The notes beneath the pieces were generated by a model. It saw only the letters and a program-made list of their open reading frames with translations, had not been told where the DNA came from and searched no databases. DNA of 34,907 nt, from contig JAIPKB010000031.1 in assembly GCA_021733795.1 (NCBI GenBank), positions 1 through 34,907 on the forward strand, in the 5' to 3' direction. The DNA comes from Akkermansiaceae bacterium (GTDB taxonomy: Bacteria; Verrucomicrobiota; Verrucomicrobiia; Verrucomicrobiales; Akkermansiaceae). Position numbers and translations under genes: made by a program. Of this stretch, positions 1 to 7,968 are shown in pieces; position 1 is the first letter of the stretch; each line of letters starts with the position of its first letter.

Positions 1-1137
1 GGCGGCGGCGTAGCGCATGGCCATCCGGGCGCACTCGGCGGCGGGGAGGTAGGTCAGCAGGCCGGCGGCGACCGCCAAAGCCGGCGGCAGCGGTCCGTGG
101 AGCGCCAGGCCGGTGGCCAGGCCGGCGGCGGCGGGCACCAGGCGCGGCAGCCAGCGGCGCACGCGGCGGGGGTAGGCGGAGTCGAGGTAAGCCGGCAGCC
201 GCCAGACCTGATCCTGCCACAGCCGCCGCGCCCGTTTGAACCCGAGCCGCCGCCCCAGCCGGAGGATGGCGCGCGCCCGTGCCATGCGGGTGGGGGCGGC
301 GACCGCCTCGTGTTCGGCGGTGGCTCCATCCAGGGTCTTGAGCAGGCGTTGGCGCAGCACGGCGAACTCCGCGGCGCACTCCGGATGCAGCGATTCGAAG
401 GTGGTTAGATCGTCCACCAGGATGCGGGCCGCGTTGACCCGATAGACGGTGGCGCGGATTTCATAGGTGTTGTCGAGTTGTTCGCGGTCGAGCTGGCGGT
501 AGTCGCGGTCCCGCCAGTTCACCAGCGGCTCGGGCAGGTGGCGCAGGCCACCTAACAACCATGCGCGGAACGGCAGCACGATGTCCTCCGCCGCAGGTAC
601 GGAGGGCAGTTCGCCGAAAACCGTGAACAACTCGCGGTGCCAGGACTGGCTGGCACCGACGCCGCGCAGGTGGCCCACCGGATAGTCGGTGATGCCGATC
701 ATTTCCCCGGTGAGTGTGCCGTCGGCGCGCATCCGCTCCATCCGCGACCAGAGCAGCCGGGTTTCCGGGTGGGCGGCCAATTCCTCCGCGAAGCGGGCGA
801 CCCGCTCGGGTTTTGATAGATCGTCGCCGGCGAACACCAGCACGTGCGGGTGGGAGGCCGCGGCCATGCCGGCGTTGATGTGGGCGAACCAACCCGCGCC
901 ACCCTCGGTGCGGCGGACCTTCACCACCGCCGGTCCGCGGTATTCCGCCGCCAGCCGGAGCATGATCGCGTGGGTTTCATCGCGGGAGGCATCGTCGGAA
1001 AGGATGATTTCCGCAGGCTGCACGGTTTGTTCGAACAAGGCTCGGATGGCGGCCTCCACCACCGGTTCCTGGTTGTAGGCGAAGAGCACGGCGGTGAGCG
1101 GGGCCACCCCGGCCGGTTGGGAAACGGCAGAGGTCAT
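1..1137 (-). CDS. Family 2 glycosyltransferase (3' end outside window)
   Basis: Probable inverting glycosyltransferase that adds a sugar to a growing surface glycan. I translated it directly: 379 codons are open from the ATG at 1137 to the window edge with no stop, so the C-terminus is missing. The N-terminus has the GT-A fold pattern: a beta strand ([10 protein letters not shown], about residues 15-24), the nucleotide-sugar motif SDDASRDET (about 47-55), and a GDD near residue 105 in the place of the usual DxD metal site. The last 120 residues are rich in Arg and Ala, with a hydrophobic stretch ([14 protein letters not shown]) that suggests membrane association. Its ATG overlaps the rmlB stop as ATGA, so it is translationally coupled to rmlB and probably works on the same polysaccharide. 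Family is clear; donor and acceptor cannot be read. Confidence 0.85.
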   Translation of the reverse strand, partial: MTSAVSQPAGVAPLTAVLFAYNQEPVVEAAIRALFEQTVQPAEIILSDDASRDETHAIMLRLAAEYRGPAVVKVRRTEGGAGWFAHINAGMAAASHPHVLVFAGDDLSKPERVARFAEELAAHPETRLLWSRMERMRADGTLTGEMIGITDYPVGHLRGVGASQSWHRELFTVFGELPSVPAAEDIVLPFRAWLLGGLRHLPEPLVNWRDRDYRQLDREQLDNTYEIRATVYRVNAARILVDDLTTFESLHPECAAEFAVLRQRLLKTLDGATAEHEAVAAPTRMARARAILRLGRRLGFKRARRLWQDQVWRLPAYLDSAYPRRVRRWLPRLVPAAAGLATGLALHGPLPPALAVAAGLLTYLPAAECARMAMRYAAA

Positions 1138-2207
1138 GGGGCCAGGCCGAGGCGTTCGAGGCGATAGCTGCCATCCAGGATCGGCTGCCACCAGGCGGGG
1201 TGATCGAGATACCACTGGACGGTGGCGCGGAAACCCTCGCCGGCGGTCCACGCGGGCAGCCAGCCGAGTTCGCGGCGGAGCTTGGCGGCGTCGATCGCGT
1301 AGCGGAGATCGTGGCCGGGGCGGTCGGTCACGAAGGTGATTTGGGAAGCATGGGGGGCGCCGTCGGCGCGCGGGTGGAGGGAGTCGAGGTGGCGGCACAG
1401 CTCGCGAACCAGATCGATGTTGCGCCATTCGTTGCCGCCGCCGATGTTGTAGGTTTCGCCGGGTCGGCCGTTGGTGGCGATGACTTCCAGCGCCCGGCAG
1501 TGGTCCGCCACGTGCAGCCAGTCGCGGATGTTCTCGCCCTTGCCATAAACCGGGATCGGCTCGCCGTTCAAGGCCTTGAGAATCACCACCGGGATCAGCT
1601 TTTCCGGAAACTGGAACGGACCGTAGTTGTTGGAACAATTGGTGACGATCACCGGTAGGCCGTAGGTGTCGCCCCAGGCGCGGGCGAGGTGGTCGCTGGC
1701 CGCCTTGCTCGCGGAATACGGCGAGTGCGGGTCGTAGGGCGTGGTCTCGGTGAAATAGCCGTCGGCACCGAGCGAGCCGAACACCTCGTCGGTGGAGACA
1801 TGCACGAAGCGGAAGACCTCTCTAACCATTTCTCCGGTTCCCTGCCAGTATCCCAGTGCGGCTTGCAGCAACACTGCGGTGCCGGTCACATTCGTGCGGA
1901 TGAACTCCATCGGTCCATCGATCGAACGATCCACATGGCTTTCCGCCGCCAGATGCATCACCCGCTCCGGCCGGAACCGGGTAAAGACCTCGCGCATCGC
2001 TGTTTCATCCGCGATGTCGGCCTGGACGAATTGATAGTCCGGGTGGGTCTCGCAGGCGGCGAGCGAGTGGCGGTTTCCGGCGTAGGTCAGTTTGTCCACG
2101 TTGACCACCCGGTGGCCGATGTCCAACAAATGGTGGACCAGGTTGGAGCCGATGAAACCGGCGCCGCCGGTCACCAGAAACGTGCGGGATGGAGTGGGTG
2201 CGCTCAT
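1134..2207 (-). CDS. rmlB: dTDP-glucose 4,6-dehydratase
   Basis: Converts dTDP-glucose to dTDP-4-keto-6-deoxyglucose, the branch point to dTDP-rhamnose and other 6-deoxysugars. The protein is 357 residues, normal for RmlB. The extended short-chain dehydrogenase features are all present: NAD-binding [10 protein letters not shown] (about 13-22), the dehydratase-specific STDEVFG with the Asp-Glu catalytic pair (about 137-143), and YSASK with catalytic Tyr and Lys (about 164-168). The Asp-Glu pair argues for a dehydratase rather than a UDP-sugar 4-epimerase. It overlaps the GT11 stop and the GT2 start by 4 bp each (ATGA), so the three form a coupled operon. rmlA, rmlC and rmlD are not in the window, so the final deoxysugar is unknown. 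Confidence 0.95.
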   Translation of the reverse strand: MSAPTPSRTFLVTGGAGFIGSNLVHHLLDIGHRVVNVDKLTYAGNRHSLAACETHPDYQFVQADIADETAMREVFTRFRPERVMHLAAESHVDRSIDGPMEFIRTNVTGTAVLLQAALGYWQGTGEMVREVFRFVHVSTDEVFGSLGADGYFTETTPYDPHSPYSASKAASDHLARAWGDTYGLPVIVTNCSNNYGPFQFPEKLIPVVILKALNGEPIPVYGKGENIRDWLHVADHCRALEVIATNGRPGETYNIGGGNEWRNIDLVRELCRHLDSLHPRADGAPHASQITFVTDRPGHDLRYAIDAAKLRRELGWLPAWTAGEGFRATVQWYLDHPAWWQPILDGSYRLERLGLAP

Positions 2208-3082
2208 GGGGATTCCATTTCAAACGGGATGGGGTGCCAGCCTTTCGCCGGGCGGATGATCCAGTCCGGGTGGTCGGGGATGATGATGGTTCGTGCGGCG
2301 GAAGGTGGTCCGCCGAGCCAGGCTCCCCACCAACTGAACGAGCTGTTGGCGGTGATCGCGTGGCGGCAGCGGCTCATCAGCCACAGGTCGGCCAGCTCGT
2401 CGGTGGAGTTGTGTTCGATCCACTCGACCGGGTCGCCGCCGAAATCGATGGCCTTGCGGGTCCATCCCGGGTCATCGCTGAAGACCACGAACCGTGGAGC
2501 GGTCACCCACCGCCGGATTTCGGCGAGGGCCTCGCGATAGTAGGCGGCGGGGAGCAAGGTCGGGTAGCGCACCCTGCGGGCGTGGACGAACACGGTTTCG
2601 GTGGCGGCGAACCGCTCACCGAGTTCCAGGTTCTGTTCATCAGCGGGCGGTGGTGGTGCGAGTTCGGTGCGGATGGCATCCGCGAAGTCGGCGAAAAACG
2701 CTTCATCCGGCCAATACCCGTTGAGCGTGACCCGTTGCCGCAGCGGGTGGCGGGCGGTCAGTTGGGTTGGCGGCAGGTCCCAGCGTTGGGCCAGATAGGT
2801 CCGCCAGTCACGCGGCAGCAGCTTATTCCATGCCCGGATCGCCTTGTGGCGGAGATGCTTGAGGGTCGGCGCCACCCGCCAGGCCTCTGGCATCGGGGCC
2901 CCGGCGGTGGCGGCAAACCGATCGAGCCGGTAGCTGCGGCCGTAGCCATCGTGGGTGAAGCCGCGGCGGTCATCAATGAAGAGTTCCCGCCGGGTCCGCA
3001 GCGCAAAGGCGCGGGCAGCCGCATAGATGAACAACTGGTTGCCCAGTCCCCCTTTGATGATTGCGATCACGGCCTTTGACAT
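2204..3082 (-). CDS. Family 11 glycosyltransferase (alpha-1,2-fucosyltransferase-like)
   Basis: Likely transfers a deoxyhexose, in this family usually L-fucose from GDP-fucose, in cell-surface glycan synthesis. Length is 292 residues, typical of bacterial GT11. Visible family blocks are GGLGNQLF (11-18), a HxRR-type block [11 protein letters not shown] (about 162-172), and [12 protein letters not shown] near residue 245. The usual HxRRGDY motif reads HARRVRY here, so Gly and Asp are replaced and donor preference may differ. I chose the ATG at 3082 because the protein then begins right before the first beta strand; a TTG at 3121 would add 13 unconserved residues. First gene of the three-gene glycan operon; its stop overlaps the rmlB start. 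Confidence 0.85.
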   Translation of the reverse strand: MSKAVIAIIKGGLGNQLFIYAAARAFALRTRRELFIDDRRGFTHDGYGRSYRLDRFAATAGAPMPEAWRVAPTLKHLRHKAIRAWNKLLPRDWRTYLAQRWDLPPTQLTARHPLRQRVTLNGYWPDEAFFADFADAIRTELAPPPPADEQNLELGERFAATETVFVHARRVRYPTLLPAAYYREALAEIRRWVTAPRFVVFSDDPGWTRKAIDFGGDPVEWIEHNSTDELADLWLMSRCRHAITANSSFSWWGAWLGGPPSAARTIIIPDHPDWIIRPAKGWHPIPFEMESP

Positions 3083-3199
3083 CGTCCCGCAAACGCTAGC
3101 CCTGACAGGAGCCCGGATCAAGCCCAGAACTCAGTAACCGCCCTCAAGTCCGGGGCTTGGTTGCGGTGCGGAGATGTCAGCCGCGAGGGCGCGCCTGAC

Positions 3200-3219
3200 C
3201 GCACCCGGGGGCGGGTGCG
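3200..3219 (-). terminator. Candidate hairpin terminator or REP-like element after the toroid gene
   Basis: A perfect 8-bp inverted repeat (CGCACCCG and CGGGTGCG) with a GGGG loop lies about 30 bp past the stop of the toroid gene, within the 167-bp gap before the fucosyltransferase gene. No T-run follows on either strand, so it is not a classical intrinsic terminator. It could equally be a dispersed extragenic palindrome. Nothing else recognisable was seen in 3083-3249. Confidence 0.4.
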
Positions 3220-3249
3220 CTCCCCGCGCGGAACCGGTCGGTGACGACC

Positions 3250-4323
3250 TCAGTTTTCCAATTCCTCATCGACGGTTTCGTCGCGTTGATAGATCGGCAG
3301 TTGACGCCACGGGACGGTGAAGGCCAGCACCATCATGGTGGTGCCGTAAACGCGACCGGCCTCGCGGGACTGCCAGGAACCGCCGGGTTCCTGCTTGGGG
3401 AGATAGCTGGTATACATCCAGTCGGCGTATTCCTGCCAGTGCCGGCCGCCGATCTGGAACATCGCCTGGGCATTATAATAGTTGCCGTAGAACTCGAACT
3501 GCCCGCCCGCCAGTTCGCGGAAATGCCGCAGCACCCAGTCGGCCGCCAGGGTGGTGCGCTCGCTGCCGTGCTCGCCACAAAGCTCGAGACACAGCAAACC
3601 CATGCCGGTGAGCGACACCGCATGGTCATCCCGGTTGGAATACCCGAAGCGGCCGTCCTTTTCGTCCTGGTGCCGGTGGAGGTAGCCGACGGCATCGCGG
3701 ATCGCCTGGTCGGGCACCCCGGCACCGTTGAGTTTGGCCGAGCGCAGGGCCATCAGCGCCCACCCGGAGCACGAGGTGTCCGAGTCCTGGGAACCGGGAT
3801 GGTAACGCCAGCCGCCTTGGTTTTGCTCGTCCTTTTTGACCGCTTGGGCGCGGAGAATGAGGGCCAGCGCCTTGGGCAGCGCGGCATCGATGCGGGTCTG
3901 GCGGGTGGGGTCAACCATCCCGCTGACCTCAGCGAGAAACAGGGTGGCGATGTTGTGGGCATACATCGGACCGGAGCCGGCGTTGCCTTTTTCAAACAAG
4001 CCATCGGGTTTCTGATTGGCGAGGATGAAGTCGATACAGCGGTTGAGCGCATTGGCATAGGGCCCCTCGGTGGGCAGGTGGCCTTTTGATAGAAAAGCCA
4101 TTCCCGCCAGGGCGGGGATGCCCGTGGAATCGCCGTATTGCTCTGGAAACGAACCATCCTGCTGCTGCACGCGCTGCAACCAACCGAGTGCCTCCTCCAC
4201 CGCCGGATCGACCTTGGCCCGCCAGGCGGCGAATACCGGATCGACGATGAGCTCACCAGCCGCCGGCTGGATTGTTAGAAAAACCGCCGCCAACGATGCG
4301 GCCAACCTGAATCGACTGGTCAT
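3250..4323 (-). CDS. Exported alpha/alpha-toroid protein (prenyltransferase/squalene-oxidase repeat)
   Basis: A 357-residue protein with a signal peptide (about residues 1-23, ending AAG) followed by repeats of the terpenoid-cyclase/protein-prenyltransferase toroid type. Repeated helical units carry signatures such as QQQDGSFPEQYG, NQKPDGLF, QNQGGWRY, KDGRFGYS and PGGSWQS. The fold is shared with squalene-hopene cyclases, prenyltransferases and complement-like thioester proteins. I see no DxDD cyclase acid motif and the protein is about half the size of a hopene cyclase, so a ligand- or protein-binding role in the envelope is more likely than terpene cyclisation. Its ATG overlaps the preceding stop (ATGA), making it the last gene of the MoxR/BatA operon. 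Fold assignment is confident; function is unknown. Confidence 0.85.
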   Translation of the reverse strand: MTSRFRLAASLAAVFLTIQPAAGELIVDPVFAAWRAKVDPAVEEALGWLQRVQQQDGSFPEQYGDSTGIPALAGMAFLSKGHLPTEGPYANALNRCIDFILANQKPDGLFEKGNAGSGPMYAHNIATLFLAEVSGMVDPTRQTRIDAALPKALALILRAQAVKKDEQNQGGWRYHPGSQDSDTSCSGWALMALRSAKLNGAGVPDQAIRDAVGYLHRHQDEKDGRFGYSNRDDHAVSLTGMGLLCLELCGEHGSERTTLAADWVLRHFRELAGGQFEFYGNYYNAQAMFQIGGRHWQEYADWMYTSYLPKQEPGGSWQSREAGRVYGTTMMVLAFTVPWRQLPIYQRDETVDEELEN

Positions 4324-7300
4324 TTCGCTCCTCCCTTGGTCATTTGATCAAAATATTTTTGAACCAAGTCTCGGTATTCTTCCGGCAGCGGTACTGCGGA
4401 CGAGCCACCGGTCTCGGCCATGAGTGACGACTTGATTTTTTCCCAATCACCGGCGCTGATCCCGAGTTTTGCGAGTTCCGGCGGCACGCCGGGATCGGGC
4501 TGGCGGATGCGGGAGTTTTCGTCGGGGTTCGTGCCGGGTTGGATCCCGGGCGGGGATCCGGGTGGGGGTGGGCCGCCCTGGGCTTGGGCCGGTTGGCCTC
4601 CGGGTTGGGGGGGGCCGCTGCCCTGCTGCATGGCGCGTTTGGTGTCGCTGGCAGCGCTGGCGAGGGCATCGGCTGCCGCGTTTGCGTGGCTGGCGGCGGT
4701 GGCCGGTGAGTTGGCGGCAGCCGCCTGGGTCGCCTGTTGGAAGGCTTCCGCCAGAGGCTTGCCGGGCATCGGCGCTTGTCCGGCGGCGGCAGGTTGGGCG
4801 GCGGCTTCCCCGGCTTGCCGGGCAAACTCGGCTGCCGCTTGATCGAGGTTGGTGGCTGCCTGTTCGAGTTTTCCGGCCGCTTCGCCGTGTTGGGCGGATG
4901 CTTCCGGTTGGCCCTCGTGCCGGGCCGCTTCCTGCGCTTGGTGGGCCGCCTGGTTGGCGGCCTGGGCCGCCTGTTGCATCGGCCCGCTGGATCCTCCCAC
5001 CTGGGGCAGTTCCTGGATTTCCCCGGCGAGTTCCGCCACCTGTTCCGCCCGCATTTCCGCGAGCGCTTCACGGGCGGCGGTTTCATTGCCGGCTTCGAGC
5101 GCTTTCATGGCCTGGGCCACCTGTTGCTGCCGCTCGGCAAGATCCGCCAGGTTTTCTGCGGTACGGGCGGCTTCCGCCACCTGCGGTTCCTGGTTAGATG
5201 ATGGGTTTGGCGGCTGGCCGGCTGGTGGTTGGCCGGCTGGTGGCTGGCCAGCTGGTGGCTGGTCGGCTGGTGGCTGGCCGGCTGGTGGCTGGCCGGCTGG
5301 TGGCTGGTCGGCTGGTGGCTGGCCGGCTGGTGGCTGGCCGGCTGGTGGCTGGCCGGCTGGTGGTTGTTGGGACTCGGTGCGGTTGTGGGCGTCTTGGGCG
5401 GCTTGGGCGAGTTCCTTAGCCGCCTGCTCGACTTTCTCCGAAGCGTCGGTGGAGTCCGGTTGTTGGAGTGCCTCGGCGGCGGCCTCGGTGGCCTGGGCCG
5501 CTTCCGGCAGGGCGTTGGCGGTCGCCTCGTCTCGAGTTTGGCGGGCCTCGGCCAGTTGTTCGTTCACTTCATCACGGATTGCCGCCTGTTCTTGGGCAAG
5601 CTGTTCCCGCAGGCCGGCGTTCCCGGGTGGGTTCGGTTGATTGGGTGGTGGGGCCGGCGGTTTGAGTGCCTGTTGATTGGCCGCTTGGGCGCGGGCTTCG
5701 GCTGCCTGGTCACGGGCTTGCGCCGCCTGTTCGGCGAGGGCCTCGGCGCGGGCCTGTGGATGCTTGTCCGCCACGTCGCGCAGTTCCGCGGCGGTTTGAG
5801 CCTGTTGCTGCCGCCACTCCGGGGGTGGTTCGGAAGTGGGTGAGGGGGGTGGATCCGTGGGTTTGGCAGCGGTTTGTGCCAGGGCTTGTTCCGCCTGCCG
5901 GGCCAACTCGCGTTGGCGTTGTTCCAGGTCCAGGAGCCGGGCGTAGTCGTGGAGTTGCGGTTCCGCCTGTTGGATCTTATCTAACACCTCACGCAGTTGT
6001 TGCTCGGTGCGGGTCGCGGATTGTTTCGCTTGTTCCGCCATTTGTTCGCGGTCCTTGGCGGTATCCTGGAGCGGGGTTTCCTCCAACTGCTGACGAGCCT
6101 GTTCGGCGGCGGCGGCGGCTTCGCGCACCGCTTCCGCCTGCGCCGCATGGGGTGACTCCTCCATCCGATCGGCCAGTTGTTCGAGTTGTTCCCTGGCGTC
6201 GGCCAGTTGTTCGCGGGCCTTGGCGAGTTCGGCCCGGGACGGCTCATTGACTTCGTTTTTGGCGAGTTTATCACGGTTGGATTCGATTTTCCCACGGGCC
6301 TGCTCGACCTTCTGTCGGGCTTTTTCGAGCGTTTCACGCGCATCCGAGTGGGCGGCGAACACCTCATGCCGAGCCAAGGGTTCAGCGCCCTTGTCGAGGT
6401 GGATCGTAATCCAGTCACTGACCGCGGTGCCCGGACCACCGAGGTCGGTGGGGCGTGAATCCGCCACCCGCATCCGCAGCTTGAAGGACCCTGCATCCGG
6501 CCATTGCTGGAGCAGGGCTCCAACCGGTTGGCGAACTCCGCCGCGCCAGACCGGCGGGATCGCGCGGCCGACGGAGGTCGGCATGTCCTGCGGCAGGGCT
6601 GCCGGCTTTCCGTTGTTAGGCTCCACATCCATGAACACCGCGCCGAGTCCCAGATCATCGGTCGCCTGATAGGCCAAACCGAGGGTTTCATCCGGCCGGA
6701 CCCGGAGTTCGGTGGCGGTCGGACTGGTCCACTTCACATCCGGCGGGGCATCGGCCAGGGTTTCCACGGAGAACCGCAGGGCCTCGAATTCGCGGCCGAG
6801 CCGGTGCACGAGCAGCAGCCGGGCCTCGCCCTGACCCGGGGTGGCCATTGGCCAGCGAACGGTGATGGAGCCACCGGCGGCGGAGTGTTCGTGTTGGATG
6901 GTGCCAGCCGCGCTGCCGTTGATTTCGAAACGCGCCGACTGGACCGGCGTGTTGATCCGCGCCCGCAGTTCAGCCCGCGTTCCAGCAACCGCCGCGATGC
7001 CATCGCCCAGTCCCTGTTCACGGCGCGGGATGCCGGTATAGGCGGGGAAATCAAGAGTGACCCGCGCGTCCTTCAATCGCGGCCGGGGCCATACCGTCAC
7101 CTGAAACCGGTCGCTGGTTTCGCGGCCGGCGCGGATTTCGTAATCGAAACCGGTGGTGGCTTTCTCCAACTGATAGATAAAGGCTCCGCTCTCTTCACGC
7201 AGCGGTTCGGTGAGCGAGGAGCCGTCGGCCAGGTGCAACACCGCTTCGAGCGTGCCTGACCGGGTTCCGTGATAGCGCACCGTGATCCGGAGGGGGTCTC

Positions 7301-7946
7301 CCTCGATCAACTCGATCGTTCCGGGTTCGACGATGAAGGTGCCCGCCGAGTTACCCAGTGCGGAGCCGGGAACCAGCGCGCGCACCACATGGCGGGTGGT
7401 CCAGGCCGGAGCCAGCACCAGCAGGATGCTCCAGCCCGCCAATAGCACCAGAGCCGGTGCCAACCAGCGGCGCATCCGCCGGCCACTCACCTCCACCCGC
7501 GGGTTGATCGCCGCCAGATCGGTGACGGCGACGCGCGCCAATTCCTCCATCAACCCGGGTGACATGCCACGGGCTTCGGCACCGGTCAACTCCAACACGG
7601 TGCTCACCCGTTCATCCAATTCCGGATGGCGGATTTCCAACCAGCGGGCGATCCGCACCAGTTCGAGAGGCCGCAGCAACGGCCGCCAACAGGCGATATA
7701 GGCCGCCGCCAAGACGGCCGCGATCCAACTGATCGTTAGAGCCCACCGAGCGACTTGCGGCAGTGGCGAACAGCGGTAGTCGATCACCACCAGCACCAGC
7801 AATGCGGCCAGCGCGGTGACCAGTGTAATCAGGGCACCGCGGCCAGCCTGCACCCGGCGGATCCGCCGCCTGAGCTGCCGGAGCACGGGTTCCAAACCCG
7901 GACGGACCGGAGGATCGGAATTGGTTTTCATCGGTGTGGGTTCCAT
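4320..7946 (-). CDS. Giant membrane-anchored coiled-coil protein (DUF4175-like)
   Basis: About 1,208 residues. The N-terminus has two transmembrane segments (about residues 35-75), then a third (about 160-180, before the WTTRHVVRALVPGS block). A beta-rich extracytoplasmic region follows to about residue 510. The second half is very rich in Ala, Gln and Glu and predicted coiled coil, interrupted by ten PPAGQ/PPADQ repeats (about 862-911). It ends with a conserved-looking tail containing LPEEYRDLVQKYF. This layout matches large proteins found beside BatA/VWA genes in Planctomycetes and Verrucomicrobia and resembles DUF4175; the family name is inference. Start is uncertain: GTG at 7985 (overlapping the upstream gene by 17 bp), ATG at 7946 or ATG at 7931, none with a clear ribosome-binding site. 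Stop overlaps the toroid start. Confidence 0.85.
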   Translation of the reverse strand: MEPTPMKTNSDPPVRPGLEPVLRQLRRRIRRVQAGRGALITLVTALAALLVLVVIDYRCSPLPQVARWALTISWIAAVLAAAYIACWRPLLRPLELVRIARWLEIRHPELDERVSTVLELTGAEARGMSPGLMEELARVAVTDLAAINPRVEVSGRRMRRWLAPALVLLAGWSILLVLAPAWTTRHVVRALVPGSALGNSAGTFIVEPGTIELIEGDPLRITVRYHGTRSGTLEAVLHLADGSSLTEPLREESGAFIYQLEKATTGFDYEIRAGRETSDRFQVTVWPRPRLKDARVTLDFPAYTGIPRREQGLGDGIAAVAGTRAELRARINTPVQSARFEINGSAAGTIQHEHSAAGGSITVRWPMATPGQGEARLLLVHRLGREFEALRFSVETLADAPPDVKWTSPTATELRVRPDETLGLAYQATDDLGLGAVFMDVEPNNGKPAALPQDMPTSVGRAIPPVWRGGVRQPVGALLQQWPDAGSFKLRMRVADSRPTDLGGPGTAVSDWITIHLDKGAEPLARHEVFAAHSDARETLEKARQKVEQARGKIESNRDKLAKNEVNEPSRAELAKAREQLADAREQLEQLADRMEESPHAAQAEAVREAAAAAEQARQQLEETPLQDTAKDREQMAEQAKQSATRTEQQLREVLDKIQQAEPQLHDYARLLDLEQRQRELARQAEQALAQTAAKPTDPPPSPTSEPPPEWRQQQAQTAAELRDVADKHPQARAEALAEQAAQARDQAAEARAQAANQQALKPPAPPPNQPNPPGNAGLREQLAQEQAAIRDEVNEQLAEARQTRDEATANALPEAAQATEAAAEALQQPDSTDASEKVEQAAKELAQAAQDAHNRTESQQPPAGQPPAGQPPAGQPPADQPPAGQPPAGQPPADQPPAGQPPAGQPPAGQPPNPSSNQEPQVAEAARTAENLADLAERQQQVAQAMKALEAGNETAAREALAEMRAEQVAELAGEIQELPQVGGSSGPMQQAAQAANQAAHQAQEAARHEGQPEASAQHGEAAGKLEQAATNLDQAAAEFARQAGEAAAQPAAAGQAPMPGKPLAEAFQQATQAAAANSPATAASHANAAADALASAASDTKRAMQQGSGPPQPGGQPAQAQGGPPPPGSPPGIQPGTNPDENSRIRQPDPGVPPELAKLGISAGDWEKIKSSLMAETGGSSAVPLPEEYRDLVQKYFDQMTKGGAK
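5214..5363 (-). repeat. 15-bp tandem repeat, 10 copies, coding for PPAGQ/PPADQ
   Basis: Ten perfectly in-frame 15-bp units lie inside the coiled-coil gene. Eight encode an AGQ unit and two an ADQ unit, in the order 3 AGQ, ADQ, 2 AGQ, ADQ, 3 AGQ reading along the protein. Near-identity at the DNA level, including synonymous positions, points to recent expansion by slippage or unequal recombination rather than old duplication. Confidence 0.95.
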
Positions 7947-7968
7947 CGGTTGGTTGGAGTGATCGGGT

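Noticed and set aside
1134..2207. UDP-glucose 4-epimerase (galE) as an alternative to rmlB
   Set aside because: The Asp-Glu pair in STDEVFG is specific to 4,6-dehydratases; epimerases lack it.
3250..4323. Squalene-hopene cyclase for hopanoid synthesis
   Set aside because: The protein is too short, carries a signal peptide and shows no DxDD catalytic motif.
5214..5363. Possible CRISPR array
   Set aside because: The units are directly tandem with no spacers and lie in frame inside a gene.
4849..5640. Long plus-strand frames over the 15-bp repeat, with repeated GWPAGGW-type peptides
   Set aside because: They are antisense shadows of the real coiled-coil gene; the repeat has no stop codons in several frames, so it keeps long frames open without meaning.
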